A DNA stretch of 35,087 nt, taken from the NCBI GenBank assembly GCA_964551735.1, contig CAZKEF010000054.1, positions 1-35,087 on the forward strand. Direction: 5' to 3'. The first letter of the stretch is position 1; every line of letters starts with the position of its first letter. The DNA is from DAOUAT01 sp964551735. Lineage in GTDB: Bacteria; Chloroflexota; Anaerolineae; CG2-30-64-16. Below, in pieces: positions 21,401-29,929 of the stretch. The translations under genes were made by a program, and so were the position numbers. The notes under the pieces are model-generated. The model was not told where the DNA came from. It ran no database searches and saw nothing but the letters and a program-made list of their open reading frames with translations.

Positions 21401-24400
21401 CGTTGTTGTACAGCCGCACGGTCACGCCAGGCAGCCCCGGCTCGCCCGCATCCTGGACGCCATCGCGGTCCAGGTCATGCCACACGAAGTCGCCCAAGCC
21501 GGCCGTCTTTTGCAGGCCCGCGTCCACGGTGTAGTTGGTCTGGCCGGGCGCCAGGGTGATGAACCCGGTGCGGCCGGTGGCGGGGTCAAAGTCGCTGTCA
21601 ATGGCCGCGTCGGGTCCAACGTTGGGCGTCGTGAAGCTGTAGCCCGCGGGCAGGGCCACGCCCACCTGGTATGTGCCGGGCCGCAGCTGGTTGAAGTAGT
21701 AGTAGCCGTCGGCGTCGGTCAGGGTGGTGGCGACCACGTTGCCGCCGGCGTCATACAGCGTGACGGTCGTCGGCGGCACCTTGGCAGTGGGGCCGGTCGC
21801 ATCATTGCCCTGCCGGCCGTCGCGGTTGCTGTCCCACCAGACGAAGTTGCCCAGGTGGGCCAGCTCCGCGCCCGGCGTGCGCACGGGGACGTCATTCGAG
21901 TAGACCGGCAGCGCCAGCGAGCTGGTGCGCCCGGCGAAGCTGTTGACATACCAGTCGCCCCCCAGGTTGCCGGTCGCGCTCAGCACCAGCGTAACTGTGC
22001 GCTCCGGGTCGGTGCTGCTGAAAGCCGGGCTCAGCAGGCGGATGGCGGTCACTTGGGCCAGGCTGGCCGGGCAGTTAGGGCCGCCGGAACCATCGTAAGT
22101 TGCACACCAGCCGGTGGTCGCGTTAGCGGGCTGGTTGCTGGGGTCGTTCGGGTCCGCGGCGATGGTCGCGGGCGGCCGGTGGCTGTACAGGATGGTTTCG
22201 CCCGCCCCGGGGCTGACTTGCTGCAGCGCCAGTTGCCCGGTGTAGTCGGTGCGCGGGGTGCGGCTATCGCCGTGCCAGGGCAGCACGTCAATGAGATCGA
22301 GATCCGCCAGCGTGCCGGTGGTGGTGTTGTCGTAGCGCAACGTGAAGGTCAGGGGGTGGTTGAGCGGCACTTGCGGCGTCTCCACCTCCTTGCAGATCGC
22401 CAGCGCGTTGTACTGGATGACCGTCACCGTGTAGCTGGCGCTGGCCGTGCGGTTGTGCGTGTCGGCCGCGCTGATCGTCACCCGGTTGGTGAGTGGGGTG
22501 TAGCTGGGCAGGTTGTAGCGGGCGTAGCCGTAGATGCTGACCCACGGCTCCGGGCTGGCCGGCAGGTTGCCCACGTCCCAGCCCAACGTGGTCGTGCCGT
22601 CCGGGTTGGCCGTCACGCGGTCGAAGGTGAGGGGTCGGCCGCCGTTCACGCTGTCCCACACCTCGGCGTGCGTGAAGACGAAATCCGCCGGCAGGGTGTC
22701 GGTGAACACAACGCCGGTGGCGACCGGCTGCTGGCTCGGTGCGCCGGTGCTGTCGTAGGTGAGCCGCAGCGGGATGAGCCAGCGGAATGCCTCGCCCGCG
22801 CCGATACTAACAATCCGCTGGATGCTAGCCGGCCGCCGAGCTTCTTTATACGTGCTGAGCACGCCCTGGCTCAACCAGACGCGGTCGCCGTTGGCGCCGG
22901 GGCTGTAGTGGCTGACCGGGTCGTACGCGCCCACCTGCCACGCGCCGCCGTTCATCTGCCAGGCCGCCTGGTTGGGGAGCCGCGTGCCCATGGCCAGTTG
23001 CTGGCCGGCCAGGTTCGTGCTGCGCGCCCGTACTTGCACGCGGAAGCGGATGTCGCTGAGCAGCGGCACGTTGGGCGCGGTGACTTCGACGTAATTGATG
23101 CTGGCCGCGCCGCCGGGCGCCGCGCCGGGCGTGGCGTACCAGGCGATGCCCGCGTCAGCGCAGGTCGCCGTCCGGTAGGCGGTCGGGTCGGTCACGTTGG
23201 GGCCGACGCCGTAGCGGTAGACCGCCTGGCCTTCCAGGGTCGCGTCGCGGACGCCATTGACGCGCACCTCGTAGGCGGTCGTGCCGGTGAAGGTCACGTA
23301 GTCCAGCGGCAGCTTCTCGCACAGCTTGAGGTTGCTCTGCGCGGTCTCACCCGTCAGCCGGTAGCTGAGGCTGGCTGCGAACAGTTGCGTGGGCACGACG
23401 ACGCCGTTGCCGGAGCCGTACGCGCTCTGGTTGGTCAGCACATCGCCGTCTACGTCGGTCCACCACTTGCTGAAGTAACCGGCGTTCGCCAGCAGGGTGT
23501 GGCTGGTCGCGTTGTTGCCGGTCGGCTCCGTGCCCGCGCCGTAGTTGCTCTGGCCGCTGACGCTCACCGGGTCGAAGCTGGTGTAGGTGTTGGTGACGTC
23601 CACCTGGCCGCCCACGGCCGTGATCTCACTGTTGGGCAGCCAGAAGGCGACGTTGCCGGCCAGGACGTAATGCGTACTCAGGCTGGTGTCGTTGGGGGCC
23701 CAACTGGGATAGGTCCGGGCCGAGGTGTCCGCGCCGGTGATGGTGAGCGCCACCGCCGCGCCGGGCGCCGCCTGGCTGCACTGCCATTGGCCGGAATTGA
23801 CGACGCTGTACGCCGGAGCGCCGAATTCCGGGCCCAGGCTGTAGGCGCCGTAGGGCAGCGTGGGATTGGTCTGGCCGTTTTGGCCGTTGGGGAAGCAAGC
23901 GCCCGCCGCGCCGTACGGGCCCCAGGTGTAGAGCCGCGCGCCCGTGGGCAAGCTCTGCCCGGCGGTCCACTGGTCGGTGAAGCTGAAGCTGCTGCCCAAC
24001 TGCTCGCCGCCCTTACCGGTCGCCCAGCGCGCGCTCAGCGGATACCACAGCCGCTGGCCCCAAGTCACGCCGTCCGGACCCAGGGCCGGCTCCTGCATGA
24101 CCGCGCCATAGTTCTTGACCAGGTCGAGCCTGGGCAGGGCCGAGATGGTGTGCCCGACCGGGGCCGGCGCGGGCGCGGCCGCCTCGTTGCTGCGGAACGC
24201 GACCGCGAAGGTCAGGGTCTGGCCCTGGCGGCCGCCGTGGACGGTGCGGTAGGGGAAGCGCAGGCTGGCGCTGGTCCCGCCGGGCACCGTGCCCAGCGTG
24301 CAGACCCAGGCCCGCTGCGCGTGGGTCCCGCTCGGCAGCGTATAGCTGGCGCAGCCGACCGGCGCGTCCAGGCGGAGGACTTCGTCCGGCGCGGCCGCGC

Positions 24401-24797
24401 CGGGGGTGGGGTTAGCGACGGTCACGGTGACGGTGATGACCGCGCCGGTGGCGGTCGTGCCGGCCGGGTTGACGCTGTAGTCCACGCGCAGGCCGCCGCT
24501 GTCGTTAGTGCGCACGTAGGCGTCGGCTACCGCACAGTCGTCGCCCGGCGCGGGGACGCCGGTGCACGCGCTGAAGGCGGGCGTGCCGGTGTAGTCGGTC
24601 TGGCTCACGACGGCCAGGGTGGGTGTGGTGGTCTGCGCGTCGGCGGTGGCCAGGGCCACACCGTACAGGACGATAGCGCACAGGGCCAGCAGCAGCCGGC
24701 GCACGGCGGGCCGGCGCCGAGCGGCCCAGGGGCCAGCCGGGGCGTCGCGCCAGGCCCAGCGGCCATGGCGGTGGGGGATGGAACCGGTAGTGCTCAT
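18444..24797 (-). CDS. Giant SdrD-repeat surface protein with C-terminal propeller-like domain
   Basis: The product has 2117 residues from ATG 24797 (GGAGGAG upstream). A signal peptide is clear (RRLLLALCAIVLYGVALATADA). Residues to about 970 contain DUF11/isopeptide-type beta domains. Five SdrD_B repeats of about 117 residues follow (about 976-1563), each opening LG(D/N)xVWxD and holding VTLYD, YxF and DSDxxxxTGR. A GEVED-like domain (DYGDLPLGY...VEDYYW) runs to about 1720. Then come two hydrophobic segments around a basic RGWRGR turn (about 1735-1783), and a final 330 residues of repeated short beta motifs (GRLYIPG, GRLSVAV, GRYYVAD) like a beta-propeller. It is likely the adhesive or structural surface partner of the pilus. 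Confidence 0.85.
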   Translation of the reverse strand: MSTTGSIPHRHGRWAWRDAPAGPWAARRRPAVRRLLLALCAIVLYGVALATADAQTTTPTLAVVSQTDYTGTPAFSACTGVPAPGDDCAVADAYVRTNDSGGLRVDYSVNPAGTTATGAVITVTVTVANPTPGAAAPDEVLRLDAPVGCASYTLPSGTHAQRAWVCTLGTVPGGTSASLRFPYRTVHGGRQGQTLTFAVAFRSNEAAAPAPAPVGHTISALPRLDLVKNYGAVMQEPALGPDGVTWGQRLWYPLSARWATGKGGEQLGSSFSFTDQWTAGQSLPTGARLYTWGPYGAAGACFPNGQNGQTNPTLPYGAYSLGPEFGAPAYSVVNSGQWQCSQAAPGAAVALTITGADTSARTYPSWAPNDTSLSTHYVLAGNVAFWLPNSEITAVGGQVDVTNTYTSFDPVSVSGQSNYGAGTEPTGNNATSHTLLANAGYFSKWWTDVDGDVLTNQSAYGSGNGVVVPTQLFAASLSYRLTGETAQSNLKLCEKLPLDYVTFTGTTAYEVRVNGVRDATLEGQAVYRYGVGPNVTDPTAYRTATCADAGIAWYATPGAAPGGAASINYVEVTAPNVPLLSDIRFRVQVRARSTNLAGQQLAMGTRLPNQAAWQMNGGAWQVGAYDPVSHYSPGANGDRVWLSQGVLSTYKEARRPASIQRIVSIGAGEAFRWLIPLRLTYDSTGAPSQQPVATGVVFTDTLPADFVFTHAEVWDSVNGGRPLTFDRVTANPDGTTTLGWDVGNLPASPEPWVSIYGYARYNLPSYTPLTNRVTISAADTHNRTASASYTVTVIQYNALAICKEVETPQVPLNHPLTFTLRYDNTTTGTLADLDLIDVLPWHGDSRTPRTDYTGQLALQQVSPGAGETILYSHRPPATIAADPNDPSNQPANATTGWCATYDGSGGPNCPASLAQVTAIRLLSPAFSSTDPERTVTLVLSATGNLGGDWYVNSFAGRTSSLALPVYSNDVPVRTPGAELAHLGNFVWWDSNRDGRQGNDATGPTAKVPPTTVTLYDAGGNVVATTLTDADGYYYFNQLRPGTYQVGVALPAGYSFTTPNVGPDAAIDSDFDPATGRTGFITLAPGQTNYTVDAGLQKTAGLGDFVWHDLDRDGVQDAGEPGLPGVTVRLYNNAGALVGTTATNAAGYYGFTLAAQDFYTVEFGPPAGYTFSPRDQGGDDNLDSDADLTTGRAPAIRVRSGDIFLHIDAGLYRTGADLGDRVWYDANANGRQNEGEAGIAGVPVTLYDQSNNAVATTTTDSNGNYLFGNLTSGTYSVGFTAPSGYAFSPANQGADDAVDSDAQPTTGRTGSYTVVAGQTNLTIDAGLYQPAHLGDRVWLDTDRDGRQAAGETGVAGVTVTLYDDLGAVRATTVTDAAGYYSFTLPAGAYQVGFTRPADYQFSPFGQGGDPALDSDADPVTGRSGLIVLAPGATNDTVDAGLYPEPLGWLAELGDFVWHDLNQDGVQDPGEPGLPDVTVTLYDELGTVLTTTVTTGSGYYNFGLAAAGGYQVGFTPPLGYAFSPADQGADDEADSDADPATGRVAVFVAPGQFRTDVDTGLHPTARDYGDLPLGYEGGSAAWHQITGLYLGAAVSPETAPQPDVNAQGDADDGVARLAGTWTPGATVPLSVTLSGPGELGAWLDWNNDGVFGPAEFTAFTGLSAGAQQLDLVVGSAYTTGQAVYARFRLFPAGTSVTGAAAGGGVVGGEVEDYYWTFRPTAVTLGSFRVAPAGPPAWYSALLLALAAALGWLLGRGWRGRAGAAAPAALALLLLAGPPPAAAAAGPLTPLTAADLPAWYQAQTGYAAHPADFGAYALAPLGDQLYLGLGTGAPGADSGALLARLDAGGLAAVAALPEAGFLDLTVSGGRLYIPGVDPLADWTLGNLYIYDPARGQLTQRRTLPQTIHAFGVDHDPLTGRLSVAVARHLGDNATWGGGVYTSWDAGATWTLAADPALGATRTYDVLTVSGAQFAVANTADVTCRLAYQPRPRPGTPAGTWAQFPYPLGCTARLMPELSGRGVLALSHDGRLAHAADQRGIHTLVLPGPAPRLPQWLAAGAGRYYVADATGQVWATADWRQWTRLAQLAQPPLAIAYWPARQALVISTRGASGAVYLLPLA

Positions 24798-25018
24798 GGT
24801 GTCTCCTCCGGGTACAGAAATGGGTTGCGGTGGGTCGGGTCGATGACGGACCCGGCGCGCACTTCCAGGGCGGCTTCGTACACGACGGCGGGCGGTTGAT
24901 AGGGCCGCCGCACCGGCCGGCCGCGGACCTGCTGCCAGCGCGCCCGCACCCGGACGTACGACTGGCGGGTCAGCCGCGCGCGGGCGGCGGGGGTCAAGGG
25001 GAGCTGAACGTGGTGCAT
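24794..25018 (-). CDS. Small basic protein (74 aa)
   Basis: ATG 25018 has GAGG five bases upstream, and the stop overlaps the start of the giant surface protein (ATGA), so the two are coupled. The protein is basic in its first half (RARLTRQSYVRVRARWQQV), followed by PVRRPYQPPAVVYEAALEV. No membrane segment or known motif is present. It lies seven bases after tadC. I do not recognise it. Confidence 0.6.
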   Translation of the reverse strand: MHHVQLPLTPAARARLTRQSYVRVRARWQQVRGRPVRRPYQPPAVVYEAALEVRAGSVIDPTHRNPFLYPEETP

Positions 25019-25025
25019 TGCAACC

Positions 25026-25889
25026 TCACAGCGCGTTGATCACCGGCAGCAAGAGCGGCACCAGGATCAGGAACATGAACGGCAGGAAGAAGAACAGCAC
25101 GGTCGGCACCGCCAGCCGGCTTTCCAGCGCCTCGGCCTCGCGCAGCGAGCGGTCCTTGTAGGCGATGATCAGCGTGCGGGCCAGGCCCTCCATCAACTCC
25201 GGCCCGGCCACGCCGGTGCGCGACGCCTGGTCGATCTGCGCCGCGAACGCCTTGACCGGCGGCAGGTCGTAGCGGTTGACCACTTCGACCAGGACTCCCG
25301 CCACGTTCTCCCGGCTGAAGAGCGGCCGGCCGGTGCGGCGCGCTTCCTCGACCGCGCGCCGCAGCAGGTTGCCCAGCGGCCCGCCGAACTCCGCCGCGCG
25401 CGCCAGCGCCCGGTCGGGCGGGTTGCCCGCGGCCATCTCGGCCGCCATCAACGCGGCCAGGTCGGGCAGGCTGCGCTGCACCCGCCGGCGCACCGCGTTG
25501 CCCTGGCTGCGCAGCCGCGCGAAGGGCGCGACCGCGCCCATGAGCGCTGCGGCGACCAGCGCGGGCACGCCCGTGATCACGGGCAGCAGCAGACCCAGAC
25601 CACCCAACACGATGGCCAGGCCCCAGATCGCCGCGGCCGAGGGCGCGTCCCCGACCAGCAGCAGCCAGCGCCGGTGGGCCTCCACGTCCACCAGCCCACC
25701 CAGCGCCGGGAAGCGGTGCAGCGCCGCGCCGCCGACCTGCTCGAAGGCGTTGCCCTCCGCGCGGCCCAGGTAGCCCGCCACGACCGAGCCGGGCGTGCGC
25801 GAGAAGGCAAAGTCCGTACGGGAGGCAATCACCAGCATAAGTACCCCCGCGCTCAGCGCGGCGGCCAGAACCAGAGCTTGTTGCAGCAT
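25026..25889 (-). CDS. tadC: TadC-like inner-membrane platform protein (T2SS_F domain)
   Basis: The product has 287 residues from ATG 25889 (GGGGG upstream); the open frame runs 34 codons further, but those codons are a translated GGAGAC repeat array. The membrane segments are at about 5-23, 85-130 and 260-285. The cytoplasmic T2SS_F core reads RRRVQRSLPDLAALMAAEMA, GNPPDRALARAAE, then FAAQIDQASRTGVAG and YKDRSLREAEALESRLAVPT, all standard for TadC. It pairs with TadB to form the platform on which TadA drives pilin insertion. Confidence 0.9.
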   Translation of the reverse strand: MLQQALVLAAALSAGVLMLVIASRTDFAFSRTPGSVVAGYLGRAEGNAFEQVGGAALHRFPALGGLVDVEAHRRWLLLVGDAPSAAAIWGLAIVLGGLGLLLPVITGVPALVAAALMGAVAPFARLRSQGNAVRRRVQRSLPDLAALMAAEMAAGNPPDRALARAAEFGGPLGNLLRRAVEEARRTGRPLFSRENVAGVLVEVVNRYDLPPVKAFAAQIDQASRTGVAGPELMEGLARTLIIAYKDRSLREAEALESRLAVPTVLFFFLPFMFLILVPLLLPVINAL

Positions 25890-25904
25890 GTCATCCCCCT
25901 TCTG

Positions 25905-25988
25905 CGGAGACGAGGAGACACGGAGACGCGGGGACACGGAGACGTTCTCTGCGTCTCCCCCTCGCCGTGTCTCCCCATCTCCCCCTCT
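25905..25988. repeat. GGAGAC/GTCTCC inverted word array
   Basis: GGAGACGAGGAGACACGGAG and ACGCGGGGACACGGAGAC are followed by CTGCGTCTCCCCCTCGCC and GTGTCTCCCCATCTCCCCC. It fills the tadB-tadC gap and can fold into a long imperfect hairpin. Confidence 0.65.
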
Positions 25989-25992
25989 CAAC

Positions 25993-26925
25993 TCACGCCT
26001 CCAGCGCGTCGTTGATCATGCCGTTCAGGAACACGTACCCGAACGCCATCGCGGCGAGCGCCGCCCCCGCGACCAGCTGGGCGGTCGGCGCGGCAAAGCC
26101 GGCCCGGATGCTGGGCGAGGAGAGCATCATGCCCAGCACGATGCCCATGATGACCAGCATGGTCAGCACCGCCCCCCGCGCGGCCTCGGCCTTGGAACCG
26201 GCCACCGCCCGCGCTTCCAGGATGGCCGAGAGCTCGTCGGCGGTCGTGGTGAACGCCACCGCGAAGCCCGTGCCGCCCGTCTCGGCCAGCCGGCCGATCT
26301 CGTAGAGCACCAGGCCGAGCAGCGGCGTGATCTGCATCGCTTCGGCCCGCGCCTTGTCGAGATACGCGCTGCCTTCCAGGCGCAGGCCTTTCAGCAGCCG
26401 CGCCAGCCAGAGCTGCAGCACACTGCCCTCGGCCAGGTTGCCCACCACCTCCTCGACCGCCTTGAGCGGCGCCTGGGTGACCAGCAGCTGCCCGCCCAGC
26501 TGGCTGACGAAGAGCGGCAGGTCGGCCTCGACCGCCAGCCGCGCCTTGCGCCAACGGCCCTTGAGAAACGTGTCGGCCAGGATGTAGCCCAACGCCGCCA
26601 GGCCGAGCGCGGGGATGAGCGGCAGCCCCATCAGCAGCGCCAGCAGCCACGGCGCGACCGCGCCGCCGATCTGCGCGGCCAGGACGAGCCGCCGCGGCAG
26701 CAGGCCCAGGGCCGCGTTGATGCCCGCGGCCTCGGCGTCCGCCTCGACGACGGGTTGGACCGCCGCGGGCGCCATGTAGCCCGCCACGACTTGGCCTGGG
26801 CCGCGACCGAACGACACCCGGCTCGTCACGGCAGCCATGGTGCTCCCGGCCGCGATGGCCAGCGCCAACACCAGGATGGGCTGGAGCGCAGCATTCCCCA
26901 GCAGTCCTCGAATCACCTCTTGCAT
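25993..26925 (-). CDS. tadB: TadB-like inner-membrane platform protein (T2SS_F domain)
   Basis: The product has 310 residues from ATG 26925 with GGAGG eight bases upstream. It has an N-terminal membrane segment (about 15-32), a central pair (about 84-115) and C-terminal segments (about 250-300). The T2SS_F core contains RKARLAVEADLPLFVSQLGG, APLKAVEEVV, then LDKARAEAMQITPLLGLVLY and EIGRLAETGGTGFAVAFTTT. It is longer than TadC and upstream of it, as in standard tad loci. Confidence 0.9.
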   Translation of the reverse strand: MQEVIRGLLGNAALQPILVLALAIAAGSTMAAVTSRVSFGRGPGQVVAGYMAPAAVQPVVEADAEAAGINAALGLLPRRLVLAAQIGGAVAPWLLALLMGLPLIPALGLAALGYILADTFLKGRWRKARLAVEADLPLFVSQLGGQLLVTQAPLKAVEEVVGNLAEGSVLQLWLARLLKGLRLEGSAYLDKARAEAMQITPLLGLVLYEIGRLAETGGTGFAVAFTTTADELSAILEARAVAGSKAEAARGAVLTMLVIMGIVLGMMLSSPSIRAGFAAPTAQLVAGAALAAMAFGYVFLNGMINDALEA

Positions 26926-26944
26926 AAGCAGACCTCCCCCTCGT

Positions 26945-27154
26945 TCACGCCCAGGCCCGGCGGACGGGCCAGGTCAAGGCGGCCGCAACGACCGTCACGG
27001 CCAGCACGGCGGCGACCGGCAGGCCCAGCAGCGCCCCGGTCAGACAGGCTACGGCAGGCCAGGCCCAGCGCAGGGCCCGGGGCTGCATGGCCATGCTGCC
27101 CACCGCCAGGCCAATAGCCATCGCAAACAGAATGATGAGCGCATACGTCATCAT
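26945..27154 (-). CDS. Small two-helix membrane protein (69 aa)
   Basis: ATG 27154 (of ATGATG) has GGAAGG seven bases upstream. Two hydrophobic helices (YALIILFAMAIGLAVGSMAM and ALLGLPVAAVLAVTVVAAAL) are joined by a short PRALRW loop. It lies 19 bases before tadB. No family is recognised. It is likely a small subunit of the pilus membrane platform. Confidence 0.65.
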   Translation of the reverse strand: MMTYALIILFAMAIGLAVGSMAMQPRALRWAWPAVACLTGALLGLPVAAVLAVTVVAAALTWPVRRAWA

Positions 27155-27167
27155 GACTTTGCCTTCC

Positions 27168-27280
27168 AGGGGACAGGGGTCAGGAGTCAGAGATCACGAG
27201 CCAGGTTGACGTCATTCTCCGCGTCACCGCGTCGCCCTGTCACCGCGTCTCCCCCTCTCCGTGTCCCCCTGTCTCCCCCG
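27168..27280. repeat. Mixed word array (GTCAG/GACAG and GTCTCC/GTCACC)
   Basis: GGGGACAGGGGTCAGGAGTC is followed by GTCACCGCGTCGCCCTGTCACC and CCCCTCTCCGTGTCCCCCTG type words. Two vocabularies meet in one seam between tadA and the small membrane protein gene. Confidence 0.55.
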
Positions 27281-28519
27281 TCACTCCCGCCGCCGGCTCG
27301 GCGCCTTGAACTCCGCTGCGCCCGGCAGCCAAAGCGGCTCCAGCCGCACGTTGCCGCCGGACGTCAGGCCGCCGACCTCCCAGGCGCCCAACGCCACCCG
27401 CCGCTCCGCGCGCCAGCCGACCTGGACGACCAGGTCGATCGCCTCGGCGAACATGCCCTTGGCCGCCTCCGCGCGCACGTTGGCGTCGGAGTTCATGATG
27501 ATGCCGATGCGGTGCACCGCGTGCTCCGGGCCGTCGGCGTGAAAGGTGGTCAGGCCGGCGTGGTCGCTCATCATGGCCCGGAACAGCGAGAGCGCCGCAT
27601 CCCCCTTGCGCACCTCGCCGACGATCAGGTGGCTGGGCGCCAGGCGCAGCGCGTCGTCCACGCCGTGCCTGACCTCGTAGGCCGGCACCGTGGAGCCGGG
27701 CGGCGCGGGCCGCGCCTCCAGCGTGGTCACGTTGGGATGCGGCAGCCAGATCTCCTCCGGGTCTTCGACCTTGACCACGCGGGCATCCAGCGGCACGCCG
27801 TGGCACAGCGCCGACAGCAGCGTGGTCTTGCCCGTGCCCGTGCCGCCGATCACCATCACCCGCAGCCGGCGGCCGACCGCTTCCAAGAGCGCGGCCATGA
27901 CCGGCTCGCTGAAGACGCCCCAGCCCACCACCTGCGCCGGCGTCACCGGCAGCGGCTCGAAGAGCCGGATCGCCAGCGTCGGGTAGCCGCCGCCCGGCGC
28001 GATGCAGGGGTGCAGCACCTTGACGCGCGCGCCGCCGAAGCCCAGCTCGCGGTCGCGCGGCAGCTTGGTATCCACCGATGGGGTGGCTTCCGAGCAGGCC
28101 CGGCCTTCCGGGGCCAACAGCGCCTCCACCGCCCGCCAGACTTCCTCTTTGGTCGGGGCCAGGTACTCCAGGCGTGCGAAGGCCATCGCGGTCTTGCGCC
28201 GCGTCCATACCGCGCCGTCGGCGTTGACCAGCACGTCGGTGTACTCAGTGCAGTGGGGCGGGAACAGGGCGTCCAGGAAGCCCAGGCCGCCAACCCGCGC
28301 CACCACCCGGTTGATCATCCCCTGGATCTGGCTGTTGTCCGGCGTCGGCCCGCCCAGGGCGCGCAGGCCGTTGCGCACCGCGGCCTCGGCGCGCCGGCCC
28401 ACCTCGGCCCGGTTGCGCAGCACCGACAGCGACAGGCTCGACAGCTCCTTGCTGGCGCTCTCGACGACCGCCGAAACCTGCTCCGGCGTCAGAGAGTTCT
28501 GTACGGCTCCCCAGCTCAT
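27281..28519 (-). CDS. tadA: TadA/CpaF secretion ATPase
   Basis: The product has 412 residues from ATG 28519 (GGAGG five bases upstream; a GTG four codons earlier is less likely). The T2SS/T4P ATPase motifs are complete: Walker A GGTGTGKTT (225-233), Asp box KVEDPEEI (250-257), Walker B LIVGEVRKGDA (298-308) and His box GLTTFHADG (322-330). The N-terminal 90 residues form the usual helical region. It forms the cytoplasmic hexamer that powers Flp pilus assembly or retraction with TadB/TadC. Confidence 0.95.
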   Translation of the reverse strand: MSWGAVQNSLTPEQVSAVVESASKELSSLSLSVLRNRAEVGRRAEAAVRNGLRALGGPTPDNSQIQGMINRVVARVGGLGFLDALFPPHCTEYTDVLVNADGAVWTRRKTAMAFARLEYLAPTKEEVWRAVEALLAPEGRACSEATPSVDTKLPRDRELGFGGARVKVLHPCIAPGGGYPTLAIRLFEPLPVTPAQVVGWGVFSEPVMAALLEAVGRRLRVMVIGGTGTGKTTLLSALCHGVPLDARVVKVEDPEEIWLPHPNVTTLEARPAPPGSTVPAYEVRHGVDDALRLAPSHLIVGEVRKGDAALSLFRAMMSDHAGLTTFHADGPEHAVHRIGIIMNSDANVRAEAAKGMFAEAIDLVVQVGWRAERRVALGAWEVGGLTSGGNVRLEPLWLPGAAEFKAPSRRRE

Positions 28520-28533
28520 GCTTGCCTCCACGG

Positions 28534-28600
28534 CGAATCAACGAATCAGCGAATGGCGAATTCGTGATTCGTTGATTCGTTGATTCGCTGATTCGCTCCG
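28534..28600. repeat. GATTCG/CGAATC inverted word array (hairpin)
   Basis: AATCAACGAATCA is followed after about 16 bases by TGATTCGTTGATT, its exact reverse complement, with more GATTC words on both sides. It fills the tadZ-tadA gap. Confidence 0.65.
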
Positions 28601-29917
28601 TCACACTCGAATCCGTATCGGCCCCAACCGGATCACCCGGCCGGGCCGGCCGGCGTCGGGCAGGATCGGCGGCGGGCCGGCGAAGAGCAGGTCGCCCAGC
28701 GTCTTGGCCGCCCGGCGCACCTCGTCCGACCGGAAGTAGGCCGGCTTGCCCTCATTGGCGGCCGCCTCGACCTGCGGGTCGTCGGCGATCGCCGCGGCCA
28801 GGGACGGGAAGTCCCGCTTGGCGCGGCGCGCCTCGGAGCCCGCGGTCGCGACTTCGTTGGGCGACAGCGTGCTCTGCCGCACGCCGTTGACCACCAGGTG
28901 GATCGCCTCCGGCGGGATGCGGTGCTGGCCGGCCATCACGTCGTGGATCACGCGCGTGCCCTCGGCCGCGGCCAGCACCCCCGGCACATCGGGCCGCGCC
29001 ACCAGCACCAGGGTGTTGGCCGCGCTCAGGGCGGCCGCGGCCAGTTCCTGCGCCGAGACGTCGAAGATCACCGGCACGAAGCCCGCCTGCGCGGCGGTGT
29101 AGGCCAGGCTGCCCAGCGCTTTCGGCCCTGACAGCGCCTCCAGGTTGTAGTTCATCAGGCTCATCAGGTCCGGGAAGCCGGCCAGCAGGCTGACCCCGTG
29201 CACGTTGCGCACGCAGGCGCGCAGGCCGTCCACGGTCGGGTTCGTGGTCCAGGCGACCAGGTTGGGTTCGGGCGCGTTCAGGCCCGCCAGCAGCGGCAGC
29301 GGGTCCGGCGCGCCCAGGCCGACCAGGAGCGCCGGCAGGCGGCGGGCGGCCGCTTCCAGCGCCAACGCCAGGGCGATGGTACTCTTGCCCACCCCGCCCT
29401 GCGGCGACCAGACCGCAATGGCCCGCCAGCCGATCATGGCCCCGCCCGGCGCCTGGAAGGGCAGGAATGCGTCCCGGCCGCCGGGGTTCAGGCTGGCCTG
29501 GCGGCGCAGCAGCACGGCGGCGTAGACCTGGCCGGCGAGCGCGGTCAGGTTGACCTCGCCGACCAGCGCCTCCTTGACGCACTTGAGCCCGCGCACCGCC
29601 GCGACCTGGTTCTCCGGCACGTTGGCGGGCAGGAGCACGTAGCAGACGCCGGCGTATTCGCCGAAGATGTCGGTCAGCTCGGTCGGGCCGGCGAAGACCT
29701 GGCCCTCGATGACCGCCGCCTCGGGCCGCATGGCGAGCTTGGCGCGCGTGTCGTCGGCGCTGGTCGCCATGGCCAGCACCTGGAAGCGCGCGTCCTTGGC
29801 CAGCAGGCCGTAGAGCGCCTGGGCGCGCGCCGGCTCGCCCGCCACCAGGATCGTGACGGGCCGCTCGCCGGGGAGCAGGCCGGCCGCCGGGGCCGACCGC
29901 GTGAAACCCCACGTCAT
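28601..29917 (-). CDS. tadZ: TadZ/CpaE-like ParA-type ATPase
   Basis: The product has 438 residues from ATG 29917 with GGGAGG five bases upstream. The N-terminal 130 residues are receiver-like (VTILVAGEPARAQALYGLLA), the C-terminal part a ParA/MinD ATPase with the P-loop SPQGGVGKST (171-180). FVPVIFDVSAQELAAAAL and TLVLVARPDVPGVLAA follow as the usual A' and switch regions. The signature Lys of MinD (KGG) is replaced by Gln. TadZ/CpaE positions the pilus machine at the cell pole or other sites. It is 12 bases downstream of cpaB. Confidence 0.88.
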   Translation of the reverse strand: MTWGFTRSAPAAGLLPGERPVTILVAGEPARAQALYGLLAKDARFQVLAMATSADDTRAKLAMRPEAAVIEGQVFAGPTELTDIFGEYAGVCYVLLPANVPENQVAAVRGLKCVKEALVGEVNLTALAGQVYAAVLLRRQASLNPGGRDAFLPFQAPGGAMIGWRAIAVWSPQGGVGKSTIALALALEAAARRLPALLVGLGAPDPLPLLAGLNAPEPNLVAWTTNPTVDGLRACVRNVHGVSLLAGFPDLMSLMNYNLEALSGPKALGSLAYTAAQAGFVPVIFDVSAQELAAAALSAANTLVLVARPDVPGVLAAAEGTRVIHDVMAGQHRIPPEAIHLVVNGVRQSTLSPNEVATAGSEARRAKRDFPSLAAAIADDPQVEAAANEGKPAYFRSDEVRRAAKTLGDLLFAGPPPILPDAGRPGRVIRLGPIRIRV

Positions 29918-29929
29918 GACATCCTCCCG

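Noticed and set aside
18549..24899. An open reading frame of over 2100 codons on the plus strand, antisense to the giant surface protein
   Set aside because: It mirrors the real gene because GC-rich codons rarely give stops on the opposite strand. Its translation is Arg/Gly/Ala-rich with no domain, while the minus strand shows a signal peptide and five clear repeats.
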